A stretch of 64,000 bases of DNA, from the NCBI GenBank assembly GCA_032622095.1, contig CP136066.1:51306911-51370910 (forward strand), written 5' to 3'. This document shows positions 12,024-22,968 of the stretch, in pieces. The DNA is from Siphonodentalium dalli (Eukaryota > Mollusca > Scaphopoda > Gadilida > Siphonodentaliidae). How positions within the stretch are numbered: the first letter of the stretch is position 1; every line of letters starts with the position of its first letter. A model generated the notes under the pieces. The model saw only the letters and a list, made by a program, of their open reading frames with translations, made no database searches and had not been told where the DNA came from. The translations under genes were made by a program, and so were the position numbers.

Positions 12024-13538
12024 ACATGTTAACGTATATGGCGAGTTTCTGAAGATATACCATATAGTGCTCGATTGTTCTGAAATTGGTGACCTTAGAA
12101 CCGATGGGTGGTAGGTATGTTAAAATGGTTTTCTTATGACTTTCTGATGAAGCATATCTTATCAGACTCATCTTTAGTATTTATTTGCCTAACAATGACA
12201 CAGAGAACATACGCATTGGCATAGGTTTCATTGGAAAACGACTCGTTGATTAAATCAACTCCTACCATGGAAGGTGAACGTTTTTGAGCCACAATTATGT
12301 CCAATTGCTCCGCTTGTTTCATGTTCAACATGTTTCATAACTGTTTATTTTAAATATAAGGGAACAGGGAACTCATATTGGAGAGCTACACTGTGGGTGG
12401 AATTAAGAGCCCCATGTCCAGTTTGTGTCTCCAAGTTCATGTCAAAGTTGTCAACCCAAATGTATGTCAGAACAGTTTGCTTTTTATTTGATGGTTTTAA
12501 TGGTAATGTCCCATTTGCAAGTAGCTGTGCCTTTTCAGACTGTGCGGTCTCGATCTCGCACACTAAATTGTAATCAATGCAAAGGCTTAAAGGACTTGCT
12601 ACCTTTCTTTTGGTCAGTAATATTATGTAGACCGAGAACGAAGAGAAAATGTTTTGTGGTAATGACTTTCCCGCGTATGATTAGGAAGAATGGCGAAGTA
12701 ACCGTTTGTTTAAATTTTATTTTATTCAATATTTTTCAAATTAGTCATGTCGATTACTGGTGCATTAGGCTATATATGCTATTGAGATTGTGAAATTACG
12801 ATGCATTATACAGCAATACGGTAGGAATTTGGTTTGACTGGTTGAAAACCCATAAAATTTGAGTTTAAAAAAAATAAATAGGCATATATATTCCTAAAGT
12901 GTGTAAGATGTGGATTGTTTACACTTGAATACATCCATTTACGAATGAAATTCGTAAAAACATACCCAGTTGTCTAATATTTCGCCAAAAAATTTACTTT
13001 TTGTATTTTTTTGAAAAATCTCGAAAAAATCAGAAAATTGGGGTAGGGGAAATATTTCTTAATATCTCAGCTAAACGGATACGAATTGCACATTGGTTCT
13101 TAGTACATCTTATAGCATAATCTTTGTGTCAGGTTTTTAATGCACATTCATAGTCTTATTCTAATTCGTTTAGAAGTTATCATCGCATCTTATATGCGGG
13201 CAAAATTTTCAAATCTTTGATATTTTTCATAAAATAAATAAGAGTTTTTAGCAAAAAATATATTTTGTCTGAAATAAAACTATCCGTTCTTTATTGAACT
13301 TATAGATAAGACTTTGTGCAATATAAGAACGCTTGGAATATGTTTCTAAACCTAACTTGTGAATTTATATGTATTTTTGAGAAAAAAAACATGGTAAACT
13401 GGCTGTAGTATCTCTATGTCCCAGCAGATCGCTGATCACCTCCAATGTCCTAATGCACCTGGAGAATACCTATCAAGAAATACCAGTCGCAATTTCTGCG
13501 CTCTCTGGTGGCACCAACCTCCGCCACAGCCTGGTCTA
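12024..13538 (-). repeat. right terminal inverted repeat of the 5.96-kb element
   Basis: Inverted partner of 7576-9675 without the nested MITE. On the minus strand it carries a partial copy of the left-arm gene (CEIETAQSEKAQLLANG at about 12563-12510 and LNMKQAEQLDII at about 12325). That copy ends just before the ATG of the minus gene at 12007. Confidence 0.8.
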
Positions 13539-13702
13539 GATGGTGGATGCTTCAAAATGTTATCAACAATTCTTGATTCCAGTCCTTTAAAATTATTCTC
13601 AACCTTGACTCCAGTTTCAAACACAAACTTTATTTTAACATTATCAAATTCTTGAACCTCTTTTTCCAGACATCGAGCCTTACTGTCTGACACAACAAAC
13701 AC
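13539..13702 (-). pseudogene. SGNH-hydrolase-like gene, N-terminal part
   Basis: The minus frame reads KVFVVSDSKARCLEKEV and then FETGVKVENNFKGLESRI, ending at the insertion point after KHPP. VVSDSK is a plausible block I of SGNH hydrolases (GDS replaced by SDS) supplying the nucleophile Ser. A stop lies just upstream of the block, so any true start or upstream exon is missing or further away; the minus frame at 14510-14342 (MSVDSNTIPQILVQAMKTF) is a possible upstream piece but is unproven. The rest of the gene is at 7079-7575. Confidence 0.55.
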
Positions 13703-14341
13703 TTTATATTAACTACTAAATTTGAAATTATGAGTAGCATCAGTCAGCTTTGAAACAGATTTGTTTATTTTTCTCAACGACATTTGAAAATAGGGCAAAT
13801 GTATATTAAAATATATTCAGAGGGATATACACAGAAACAAATAATTAATAATTATCACTGATTATAGCAGCTCAAGCTCATGGAAGGGTCAATATGCCAA
13901 GCAAGTGTTTCATTGGCTGGAGTTAGGAAGTTCATGCCTTTGATTGGTCAAGAATAAATACCATTTGTCAGTTTCAACTCACATTTTTTTTATTTTAGAC
14001 ACATTTATTCAACATACTTATTTAATGCATAGATATATACTGACAATTATTTTTAATATTTGTTTTGTTTACGTTTTAAACACCCATAATTTCAATTATA
14101 ATGGAAAACCAAAAGTCTACAGTTTCATTGACAGGTGCTTCCGTTTGGAGTTTGTCACACCTGCCATTCGTACATGTTTACTGAAAATGTTACATCCCAA
14201 CCAATGCATACAGCCTTTTTTTAACATGAGTTACAAAATATATATCCATTTTCTAGCACACAAATTAATCGCTCAAATGTTTTCAAGGGGCGAGTGTAAT
14301 GCTAGAGTACTGGATATAATACTATGGCATTGAATAAAACT
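13703..14341. other. AT-rich spacer next to the SGNH-like gene
   Basis: No supported gene. If the SGNH-like gene has an intron or an upstream exon, this is where it would lie. Confidence 0.35.
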
Positions 14342-14510
14342 CTACAAATCATGAAATAATGTTATATGCTCAACCGTGACCTCGATGACACTTTCACTCT
14401 CAGAGAGTAAATCAAAGTTTTCTATTGAATTCCTGCCAGATAATCTTCCCTTGAAAGTCTTCATTGCCTGAACCAAAATTTGAGGTATTGTATTGCTGTC
14501 AACCGACATT
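14342..14510 (-). CDS. possible short coding block, unrecognised
   Basis: A minus frame from an in-frame Met at 14510 runs MSVDSNTIPQILVQAMKTF, continues with GRLSGRNSIENFDLLSESES and VIEVTVEHITLFHDL, and stops at 14342. The composition is protein-like rather than low-complexity. It lies upstream of, and on the same strand as, the SGNH-like N-terminal block, so it could be the start of the same gene. I do not recognise it. Confidence 0.3.
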
Positions 14511-14659
14511 TTGTTAAAGTGAACGTTAGAGTGAACAGTATGTGACATGGACATGCTTATTGTTTTATCGAGTGGATACATTCCACAAAATTATAGCGCA
14601 CATTCAAAATGTTTGAACTTAGTTCACCTTAATGTGTTTTCATTGCGATATAATTATGT

Positions 14660-14800
14660 CATTGTTCTTGTAGGCCTTCGAACTTTCTGTCATGACCGAC
14701 AGCGAGGTGTTTTTGTCCTTGCGTATGTCGTCGGGAAGGAGCTTCCGCTGGGTCACCATTGGATGGGCGGAGGTCTTCAAGGTTAGTATAATGCACAATT
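14660..14800 (-). other. possible coding block, unrecognised
   Basis: A minus frame including HPMVTQRKLLPDDIRKDKN and SLSVMTESSKAYKN is protein-like and is followed toward higher coordinates by typical AT-rich sequence. It could be an exon or repeat-derived piece of the same locus as the blocks at 14342-14510 and 15072-15383. Confidence 0.2.
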
Positions 14801-14863
14801 ATATTGTTAGGAGTGTGGAGGATAAGCATGCTTATATCGATCATTAAAAAACGTTAACTCTCA

Positions 14864-14976
14864 AAACGTGATGGTCATGGTATATATGAACGAAACTGTA
14901 TGCGTTTTAATGTTTTTCTGTTTACGGTGTTTGGAACAAATATGAATATTTTCGACAATTAAGGCCTCCCGTACCT
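14864..14976. mobile_element. TTAA MITE, truncated copy 3
   Basis: The last ~113 bases of the MITE family (GATGGTCATGGTATAT to GGCCTCCCGTACCT) are present and followed by TTAA at 14977-14980. The other end is missing. Confidence 0.7.
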
Positions 14977-15071
14977 TTAATTAACTCTTTGTCAGCGGAG
15001 GTATCGTGGGAAGACTTCAGATGTTGTTTGAATGTCTCTTCTCCGTTAAAGAGAATCTGATTCACAGGGCA

Positions 15072-15383
15072 TTAGTAAATATTATCGATTAACGTACACA
15101 TCGCCATAAATGGAACGCCATTACCGCCAACAAATGTCCACGATCTATTTGTTGAGAGGTGGAGTTGTATCTCTTTGAGAACATCCATGATCGATTGGTG
15201 TGACGATGGAGTCAGCATTGTGGGATCGCCTAGTATTACCTGTGGTTGTGGTTGGTAGAACTCTGGAATTTCGGAATATGGGTATGTTTGTTGATTTGAG
15301 TGCGGCAAGTCGCTGGCCGATGGGTCACATATTATGGATGAATCAATGCTGTCTATACATACCGCTGTGGTGTCGTTGGTCAC
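15072..15383 (-). CDS. possible coding block, unrecognised
   Basis: A 103-codon minus frame contains SIICDPSASDLPHSN, a PYSEIPEFYQPQPQ segment and TPSSHQSIMDVLKEIQLHL, which looks like ordinary low-structure protein followed by a helix. No family was recognised. It may belong with the minus-strand blocks at 14342-14800 in a decayed gene, or to a repeat. Confidence 0.3.
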   Translation of the reverse strand: MTNDTTAVCIDSIDSSIICDPSASDLPHSNQQTYPYSEIPEFYQPQPQVILGDPTMLTPSSHQSIMDVLKEIQLHLSTNRSWTFVGGNGVPFMAMCTLIDNIY

Positions 15384-15905
15384 TGTGTACAGTCACAAAA
15401 CGTTCAGACAAGAATTTGTTCTGGAATGATAATATCATGGATCGGCATGTAGTGTTTACAGATGGAAGGTTGCGAATGGAGTTGATGTTTTTAAAATTGA
15501 GCCAAATTACTGGAGAGAGGGCGATGTTAAACTACATGTTGAACTGAAATTGCGGGATGAAATGTACGAGTGTGGTGGTGACATTGATCTCTGCCTTCAA
15601 ATCAGCTGACACTGTCCACCGCTTCCCATTACCTGATAGTTGTCAACAAATGTAACGACAGATCCTTCTTGTGGTGTTGGCAGTGGTTTAGCTGATACCA
15701 CGTTAAACCATTTCAATATAGTCTGACACGCTGCTGATGTTGATTCCTTTTCTGACAGTGACGCAATATGTGGCTATTGTGATGACGAAAGAGATCGACC
15801 TGAAAAAGAGAATATAGACGAATATTGTATGATTGCCACGCTGGTTTGACCACGCTATGGTACATGGTATTTGCTTTGTATCGTAATTAAAGAGCATACT
15901 GATAT
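15384..15905. other. spacer, no supported gene
   Basis: Short minus frames (for example INSIRNLPSVNTTCRS near 15480) may extend the unrecognised locus at 14.3-15.4 kb, but stops interrupt them. Confidence 0.3.
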
Positions 15906-15911
15906 TTTGTT

Positions 15912-16140
15912 TTATACCCCCGCAACGAGCTGTGTGTCGGGGGGGGGGGGGTATATCACGAAAATCAGCTTAACTATCCGTCTGTCCGACACAATTTTGT
16001 CCGGAAGTTTTATCAGAATTTTCTTTTTCAATGTTCATGAAATTGGCTACATTATGTTAATGGCTACTTCGTTGGAATAACATGTTGAATTCGGGGTATA
16101 CCTTAGTCCCATTTGGGATCCGCCCATAACTAGTTTATCA
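15912..16140 (+). repeat. TATACCCCCGCAACGA-type interspersed repeat
   Basis: The block TTTTATACCCCCGCAACGA, a short stem, a run of about 13 G and GTATATCACG is followed by CCGTCTGTCCGACACAA and a GGGGTATACC further on. ATACCCCC/GGGGGTAT pairing flags a small hairpin. Similar C-run/G-run repeat ends are, from memory, common in bivalve and gastropod genomes. No protein is encoded. Confidence 0.45.
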
Positions 16141-17044
16141 AGCAATATGTTTTCTCAGTGATTATTTGGATTCAACATACCTATAAAATTGAGGGATCTT
16201 GTGTGCAAGATCTGTTCATATGCCAGCGCCAAAGATAGTATTTTCTTCGATGGTGTATCTGGACTGTAGATATTGACAGCTGTTACCGCTGTCAAAAAGG
16301 CTACGATTTTTTGGCTAGCAGCTGTCAGAAACTGTTCGGTGATCAAATTGATATAATCAGCTCGATGCTACAGAATTTTGCTGTCCTCACAGGTTGCACT
16401 AGAAAGGCGTTCACCTACAGCTGCTGCTATATCGTTTATCTGAAAAGTAAAACAAAAAGTGAATACTTCTTAATTTTAGAACCATCGCTCATAATTGTTA
16501 TCAAACCAAAAACAATGTTTCCATCACAAACCCATATTAACATATACCCATCACAAACCCATATTAACATATACCCATAGTTTTACATTGCAATATATAA
16601 TATTTGTATACAATTGTACGCCATTAATATACAGTAGATCACAGGTGGTACCTATAGGTACTCTTTAAATGGTACATATATATCAGTTTGTGGAATAATG
16701 GAATTCTTATTGTTTAACGAAATGCGCTTCAATTACATGCTAGCATATGTAGTATTCTTATGCATAACTGAAATATATCGTAGAACAGTCAATTGAGATA
16801 TTTGTTTTGGTTGCATTATTTCGACACTAGTGAACAAATATCCTAATCTTCGCATTCTCTGATTCCCGTCACTACGTTGGAATTGATTGATTGGTTTCAT
16901 CGATCCTTGGATCCGATGAATGCGCACCGAGCAAGTTTGCTTGATCATATGCAGCACACCATATTGAAGGCAACAAGAAACAAAGAGAAAGATATTAGAT
17001 AAAAGATTAAAAACATACCGTGTACAACTAATTAGTGATATGTT
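16141..17044. other. spacer left of the Gypsy element; 3' LTR expected but not seen
   Basis: This lies just beyond the integrase end of the minus-strand Gypsy element, where its 3' LTR should be. Nothing matches the LTR edge next to the primer-binding site at 22951-22973 by eye. A 26-bp tandem duplication sits at about 16528-16580. A minus frame at 17056-16733 may include decayed integrase tail. Confidence 0.4.
16528..16580 (+). repeat. 26-bp tandem duplication
   Basis: CCATCACAAACCCATATTAA plus CATATA is present twice in direct tandem with no visible mismatch, indicating a recent duplication. Confidence 0.75.
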
Positions 17045-17890
17045 AATGTCCCACAACTTTCAAGACTCGATCACCAATATCCAAAGATGCCAATTTCACA
17101 TTATCTGGATAATAGTTTCGCTGTTTATTTACTCTGTGCGCTGCTAGCTGATGAACGAGCTAGATCACGTGCTTTGGACAAACGTTGTTTTAAACTTTTT
17201 ACACACACAGTAGAAGGTGCTTGTTTCTTGCGTGGAATTCCAAACGCAATGTCTAGAGGTAATCTTGGATATCTCCCAAACAGCAAATAAAAAGGTGAGA
17301 AATTTGTACTCGCATACCGAGTGCAATTATACGCATGAACTAAATGCACAATAGAACTTTCCCAATCTACTTTCTTTATTGGACTCAACGTACCTAACAT
17401 ATTCAACAACGTCCTATTGAATCTCGCAAACTCCATTTCCCATCAGATGATACGGTGTTGTTCTAGATTTCTCGATACCAGTAATATTACTTTCAAAATT
17501 TGCACCTTGATCAGAATTTATCTTTTTCGGAAATCCGTAATGCACAAAGAAATTATTGTAAAGTGCATTAGCAGTTCTTTTAGCTGGCATGTTCTTTGTT
17601 GGGATAGCTTGAGCATACTTCGTAAAATGATCGGTGATTACAAGAACATATTGAAATCCACCTTTAGACATTTCTAATGTGAGATAATCTATACACACGA
17701 GTTCCATTGCATGAGATGTTGGTATCGATACTAAAGGTACCCTAGTGTTGATTGGTGACTTTCGCTTCAGACAGCGCTTGCATGAGTGAATCCATTCACC
17801 AATGTCACGTCCCATCCCTGGCTAATAGAACCGTTCTTTTAATAAAGAAAGTGTTCTATCACGTCCAGGGTGGCCCATGTCATTGTGTAC
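17045..17890 (-). pseudogene. Gypsy integrase domain
   Basis: Minus-strand blocks in order are an HNDMGH zinc-binding start with a downstream CKRC pair (HHCC domain, about 17880-17770), CIDYLTLEM with the first catalytic Asp (about 17700), INSDQGANFES with the second Asp (about 17510), and YHLMGNGVCE followed by FNRTLLNML around the catalytic Glu (about 17430). A C-terminal VKLASLDIGDRVLK block lies near 17060. An amber stop replaces a Trp after ERFY near 17823, and the frame changes near the Glu. The fold and the DDE triad are clear; the gene is not intact. Confidence 0.85.
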
Positions 17891-18349
17891 ATAATGCATT
17901 ATTTTATTGGCAAACTTCTTTGGAACTACTATTTGTTTGACAACTTCATTATATCAATAACTTCTCGATGAAGAACACCTCCATGTATCTTTAATGTACT
18001 AAGTGTTTTGTGAAAATAGACATGTACTGGGTTACTGGGTAACTGGGTAACTGAGCAAACTTAGGCTTCATACCTCTGCGCACCTCAGTTAACAAATATT
18101 TAATCACAGAATCATTCATTTGTTCTCCTTTCCAGTCTACTGTAGTCATCAAGTTACTAGAGTTCACAGAATCAGAAGAATCAGGAAAGGCAGAGATAGA
18201 GAAAGAAATACTTTCTACAATTGTTGTCATTTGTTATCACATTACATGTGGCCTTTACAGATTCAATACCTATCGTTCCACTCTTATTCTCACGAAGCCT
18301 AGATAATGCATCGGCATCTGCATTTCATTTGCCAGGTCTATAAACTTTG

Positions 18350-19540
18350 TCAAAATGTATGATGCTAGAGCGGCTAGCCATCTGTGACCAGTAGCATCAA
18401 TCTTTGCATTAATCAAAACATATGTCAACGAATTATTGTCAGTGTATACTGTAAATTTATTCCCATAGAGATGGTCATGAAATTTCTGTTACAGCCCATT
18501 TTAGTGCCAAATACTCAAGCTTATGCACTGGATAATTCATTTCTGATTGGTTCAAACTACGACTTGCATAAGCAATGATATGCTTTGTTCCTCGCTGATT
18601 TTGATACAAAACAGCCCCAAGCCCACTTCCACAAGCGTCTGTGTAATTCAAAGGGTCGAATATTCAGGGCAACCAAGGCTGGGTGGATGAGTAAGAACAT
18701 CTTTCAATTGACTGTTCTTCCCCATTCGTCCATTTCCAACGAGGAGTAGTCTTACATTTTCTAGATCTTTTAACAGTGTCATTACATAATGGCAATAACT
18801 GATTGAGTGGTCTAGCTATCTTCACGAAATCTTTTACATATTTTCGATAGTACCCAGCCAATCCAAGAAATTTCCGAACATATTCTGCACAGACTCAATG
18901 CCCGCGGCAGACACTACATGGCCTACATATATTACTTTTTCCTTAATTAATTTACACTTCTTTGGCAAGAGTTTTAATCCACATTCCCTCAAACGTTTGA
19001 AAACATTTTACAATCAAGATAAATGTTCTTCAAATGATTTTGAGAACATAATCAGGTCATCAATATATATTAAACATTGGTTATGCAATAAATTGCCCAG
19101 ACAATCTTCCATAAGTCTTTGGTAAGTAGCTGACGCACAACATAAACCAAAAGGTAATCTTTTATATTCACAAAAACCTATTGGGCCTACCGTAAAAGCG
19201 GTTCTTTCTTTGTGATATTGCTTCAATTCAACTTGATGGTAGCCATATGTCATATCCAGAATACTGAGGTAAGTTGAACCACTAAGATAATCTAACATTT
19301 CCTCAATTCTCGGGAGTGCATATGCATCTTTAAGTGTTACATTATTTAATGAACGGTAATCTCACACATTCTTAAAGTTCCATTTCTCTTTCAAACATGA
19401 ATAATGTTTGATGCACAAGGGCTGAGATTTTCGTATGATTCCTGCTGATAGCAACTCATGTAGGTGACTCTTGACTTCCTCAAACATCGACGGAGGTATG
19501 CGCCTGTGTCGCTATTTGAATGGAGTGTCATCTGTCAGGT
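18350..19540 (-). pseudogene. Gypsy reverse transcriptase and RNase H
   Basis: Minus-strand RT blocks include DYRSLNNVTLKDAYALPRIE (about 19350), YLSILDMTYGYHQVEL (about 19260), KRLPFGLCCASATYQRLM (about 19150) and LIYIDDLIMFSK (about 19055), which supply the three RT aspartates including the YIDD pair. MAGYYRKYVKDFV (18861 on) is the connection region, and TDACGSGLGAVLYQNQ with IIAYASRSLNQSEMNYP (about 18630-18530) starts RNase H. Several stops and frameshifts interrupt the sequence. The RT clade within Gypsy was not resolved. Confidence 0.85.
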
Positions 19541-20014
19541 CAACTCAATTCTATGCTTGACAAGTGAGGAGAATCCAATATCTTGATAATTTTTTTTAAA
19601 GATATCTTGATATTCAGTCAATAAACCTACGGTTTGTGATTGTTGAGAATTAGTAAGTGTAGTTGGCATATCAATGTCACTTATACCAGTTGATGTAGAA
19701 GTAACATTGGCACTGGTCCCACTGTCACACAATGTAACAAGTTGGACTTCACAGAGACTTGCATTCGGAGGAATGATAATTGTTCTGGAAGAAACATTAG
19801 TTATTTGAACAGGAATATACTCAGTTTTATCATTAAATACATAATTGAAAACACTTGGGGTTACATCCAAATCATTTAACCATGTATCACGAGATGCAGC
19901 TTGTATCATAGCACATGTTGGTTGGAAAGGCAACTTCTTATCAAGATAACCACGCACTGTTACTTGACTATTTGGCAACATACTGAAATTGGTATTTCGT
20001 GAATTTTTTGTCAC
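19535..20014 (-). pseudogene. Gypsy protease-RT linker region
   Basis: An open minus frame of about 159 codons precedes the RT palm and ends ...FSSLVKHRIELT, the usual segment just before RT. It includes a VTVRGYLDKKLPFQP stretch and no catalytic motif. It is the longest undamaged frame of the element. Confidence 0.6.
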
Positions 20015-20329
20015 CCCAAACGATTGTTATTCTTACTAAAGTTACACTGCCTTGACAACACACATCTGAAAACTATGTGCCATGATGTTTGTTTAATTTG
20101 TTGCAAGTATCTACCTCCACATTTATCTGAAAAGTTGTCCATGAAAATTGACAGCACGTTCATTCCCATAAGAACAGGAACTGATTTATTGTAGTTAGTC
20201 ATTCACAATAAATAAAACACATCTCTGTTTAATTGTTGCTGAACACAAGCTATCAACTTCAATATCCATTTCTACATATCCTCTATAAGGTAGTGGCTGA
20301 CCACCAGCACATTCCACATTCAGTAATTG

Positions 20330-20430
20330 ATCGGAACATTGAAATATCTATGGAAAAAGGACAAACTCATTGTGGACACTGTAGAACCAGTATCCAGTAA
20401 ACATTTTGTATTAACACCATTAATCTTATA
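20330..20430 (-). pseudogene. Gypsy aspartic protease active-site region
   Basis: A minus-strand segment near 20400 reads NTKCLLDTGSTVSTMSLSFF, containing the DTG active-site triad of retroviral-type aspartic proteases. Frames on both sides are disrupted, so the domain limits are approximate. Confidence 0.7.
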
Positions 20431-20559
20431 GTGAATTCAGTTGGTGATCCAACTAAACTAGTCAGGCCTATTTGAGGTTGACATTGGGCCTTACTATACT
20501 CACATATGGATGCCATCTTCCCATAGGTCGATTGGCGTTTTCTGATTTTGCTCTATGAT

Positions 20560-21606
20560 TCCCACGACCTCATATCTCTACATCAAGCATTACAATATCT
20601 GGCTAGCATTACAATATCTGGCTACATGGCCAGTCCTATGACAATGGTAACCAGTTGCTTCTGGTCTACTTAAATCATAGTTAGCACTACCATGGTTGTA
20701 AATTTGGGGTATTGTGGCATCATAAAATTTGTTAGACTGATATTTATCATTTGAATAATTATATCTACCATATGATTTCTGATCAAATTGTGGTCTTTGC
20801 GGTTGCTGTTTAAATTGCTGTTTGTGATTTTCTTTAAGAGACTTTACTTCAGACATAAGATCTTTGACCATAGATTTCAATTCACTTACTTCAGAGGTTA
20901 CAGATTTGGGCCTGATTTATAATTGGTGTATAATTGTTTTTTTTTCGGTTTGGCCCACCAAAAGCTACTGTTTGGTCTTGCTCAATTCTACGAATTACAA
21001 CTCTGAGTTGATCAAAATCTGTAATTATATCAAATTTGTGACCACTGACATCTTCGAGATGTTTAAGTCCCCTCGAGAAGAACCAAATCCATTTCTGTTG
21101 CTTTGCTGAGGATATCCTCTAACGTACAACCCCATTCAGAAACTGTTTCATTTTCCATTTGTTTTGCACTATAAAACTGCAAAAACAGTTTCTTTGTTCT
21201 CAATGCAACCATAAATACTATCAAGCTTGTGCAAAATGTCATTAACACTTGCATCTGGTCCCAGCCTCATAGCTATGCGACCAGCTTCTCCTTTCAATGA
21301 TCTATGTACATATTGTCCACTCCAGGTGACTTACATTATTTACACAAACAAGCTACTTCCCACCGCCATACATCATAAGAGGCCTCTCCGTTTGAATCTC
21401 CATAAAACAGATAATCGTCGGGGTTGTGATATATAAACTTGAGGACCAGGTACATCACCAACTGGTTCTATCTTAGGACCAGTACTACGAGCAAAATCAT
21501 ATATCCACGATTTCATTTCATCTGCATTTGCTGCATTTGGTTTAACATTTAATTCATCAAATGCTTTAATCAACTCTCCAGCTTCCTCATTATTCATTTG
21601 GGCCAT
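20560..21606 (-). pseudogene. Gypsy gag-like region with zinc knuckle
   Basis: A minus frame from Met at 21606 (MAQMNNEEAGELIKAFDELN) opens a gag-like region. It is continued by damaged frames near 21250-21060 and by a Gln-rich, Tyr-rich segment (20880-20590) ending in GYHCHRTGHVARYC. That end is a CCHC zinc knuckle whose first Cys position is Gly, so metal binding would be impaired. Capsid-like folds cannot be judged from sequence this degraded. Confidence 0.65.
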
Positions 21607-22950
21607 TTTACAAATGTTAACAATAATACAAAACACAATAGAAATGAGATTAAAAATAAGCTGAAAAACTTATTTCAATACAAACTATATATATATATAT
21701 ATATGTAATTCTCTCACTATGCGCCTCATCCAAACCTGAGCTAGCAATGGCTTTGGTGAACTCCATCAAGATATAATCTAAAGTTCAAACTAATCAAAGC
21801 TTTCCTGTTCTTACTCTCCCTACAGTTCACCAAATCAATGTGAAATTTAGTACTGTTGAAATTTTGGGATAAATTATATTGACGAATCCATTAACACAAT
21901 CTAATGATAACTGAAGTTGCTTGTCATTATCTACAAGCCTGTCAGGTGAGTGATGACTTCTAGATTCATTCCACTTGACTATACTAATGGGTGGCACTTC
22001 AAGGAAAAAAAGAAATATTGGAGAATTTATGTACATAGCCTACAAATTCTTCAAACAAAGTAATCAGGTTGGTTGCAGCCTGATCCACACCTTCGGATGC
22101 TAATTAATATATGGCCCATTTTCATAAGTTAAGTCACAAGTACCAAGCCATATAAAAAAAATAAAAAAAATTCAGATCTATTCAATGACTTTATATGTCT
22201 CTTGACAAACTGGATTAGATCAACAGCTGTACCACATTTTATACCACCAAGTAATATATGAAATTCTGAATGTTAGACTATCATATTCTGCTAACAAGTA
22301 TTTGCCCTTGCTAGTTGTTACAATGATATTTTTTGATGTAGAAGACCATGAAGTTGAAAACCATGAAGTTGAAAACTGAATATTGGCCGATCCAGACAAA
22401 TATTTCAATAGATTCTGTTAACTCATTCAAGTTAGTATTAATTAACAAAGTACAGGTTAGCCAAGAACAAGTGCAACTTGCCTGAGGAGAATGCCCTATG
22501 CACAAAATTGTGTTTGTTGATTTGGAAAAAATAATCACATGCAAATAATGACCAACTTCAAAACAAGTTAAATCTAAGAAAATCAATTAAAGTTTGAACG
22601 CTCTATCCAGTAAGAAAATCATAATTTATTCTCAGATAATTTCAAAATATAAAGATTTCGTGTATTTGTTATTTCTTCTATGTCACTTCTAATATGTTAT
22701 AACAAGAAATAACACATCAATAACAACTTAGAAGCAATCACTCAAATAAAAATAAAACATCCCACTGAATGAGTTCATTGTTGAATAACAGTAAATGTAG
22801 ATATGAAAGTACTTTGGATTGTCTTGTGCTTGAAAATAAATTCTAGTCAATACTGCCCTTTACTCCAACAATCACAATCTGCAACACATCCATAGAACAT
22901 CTTTAATCTATAATCATCATTCATAATCATCATCAATCTGCATCATCATC
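21607..22950. other. Gypsy leader region, no gene seen
   Basis: This AT-rich stretch lies between primer-binding site and gag. It contains an (AT)n run at about 21688-21705 and a (CAT)n run at about 22915-22950. A later insertion may explain its 1.3-kb length, but no element boundary was recognised. Confidence 0.45.
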
Positions 22951-22968
22951 ATTCCGGGCGAGCCCCCA
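22951..22968 (-). promoter_or_regulatory. primer-binding site, tRNA-Pro-like
   Basis: The minus strand reads TGGGGGCTCGCCCGGAAT, 16 of 18 matching the well-known tRNA-Pro primer site. Four bases (AAAG) separate it from ...GGTTACA, a canonical LTR end. This anchors the 5' LTR edge of the element at 22973. Confidence 0.8.

Larger units (their letters stand above)
7576..13538. mobile_element. 5.96-kb long-TIR DNA transposon inserted in SGNH-like gene
   Basis: The ends are exact inverted copies: TAGACCAGGCTGTGG at 7576 and its reverse complement ending at 13538. Inverted similarity continues inward to about 9675 on the left and 12024 on the right, so the terminal repeats are about 1.5-1.6 kb (2.1 kb on the left including a nested MITE). 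GAT at 7573-7575 and 13539-13541 is a 3-bp target duplication. Removing the insert plus one copy joins the flanking minus frames without a shift (...KHPPS|CIPIVFIWLDTCD), which fixes the boundaries. The interior holds two convergent broken genes of unknown families, one plus (about 9060-10139) and one minus (12007 to about 10200). No DDE transposase motif was recognised. Superfamily unknown; 3-bp duplications with long repeats occur in several DNA transposon groups. Confidence 0.8.

Noticed and set aside
7576-13538. TA target duplication (mariner-like) for the 5.96-kb element
   Set aside because: GATTA/TAGAT flanks allow a TA reading, but only removal with a GAT/ATC duplication restores the SGNH-like frame; the TA option shifts it into a stop.
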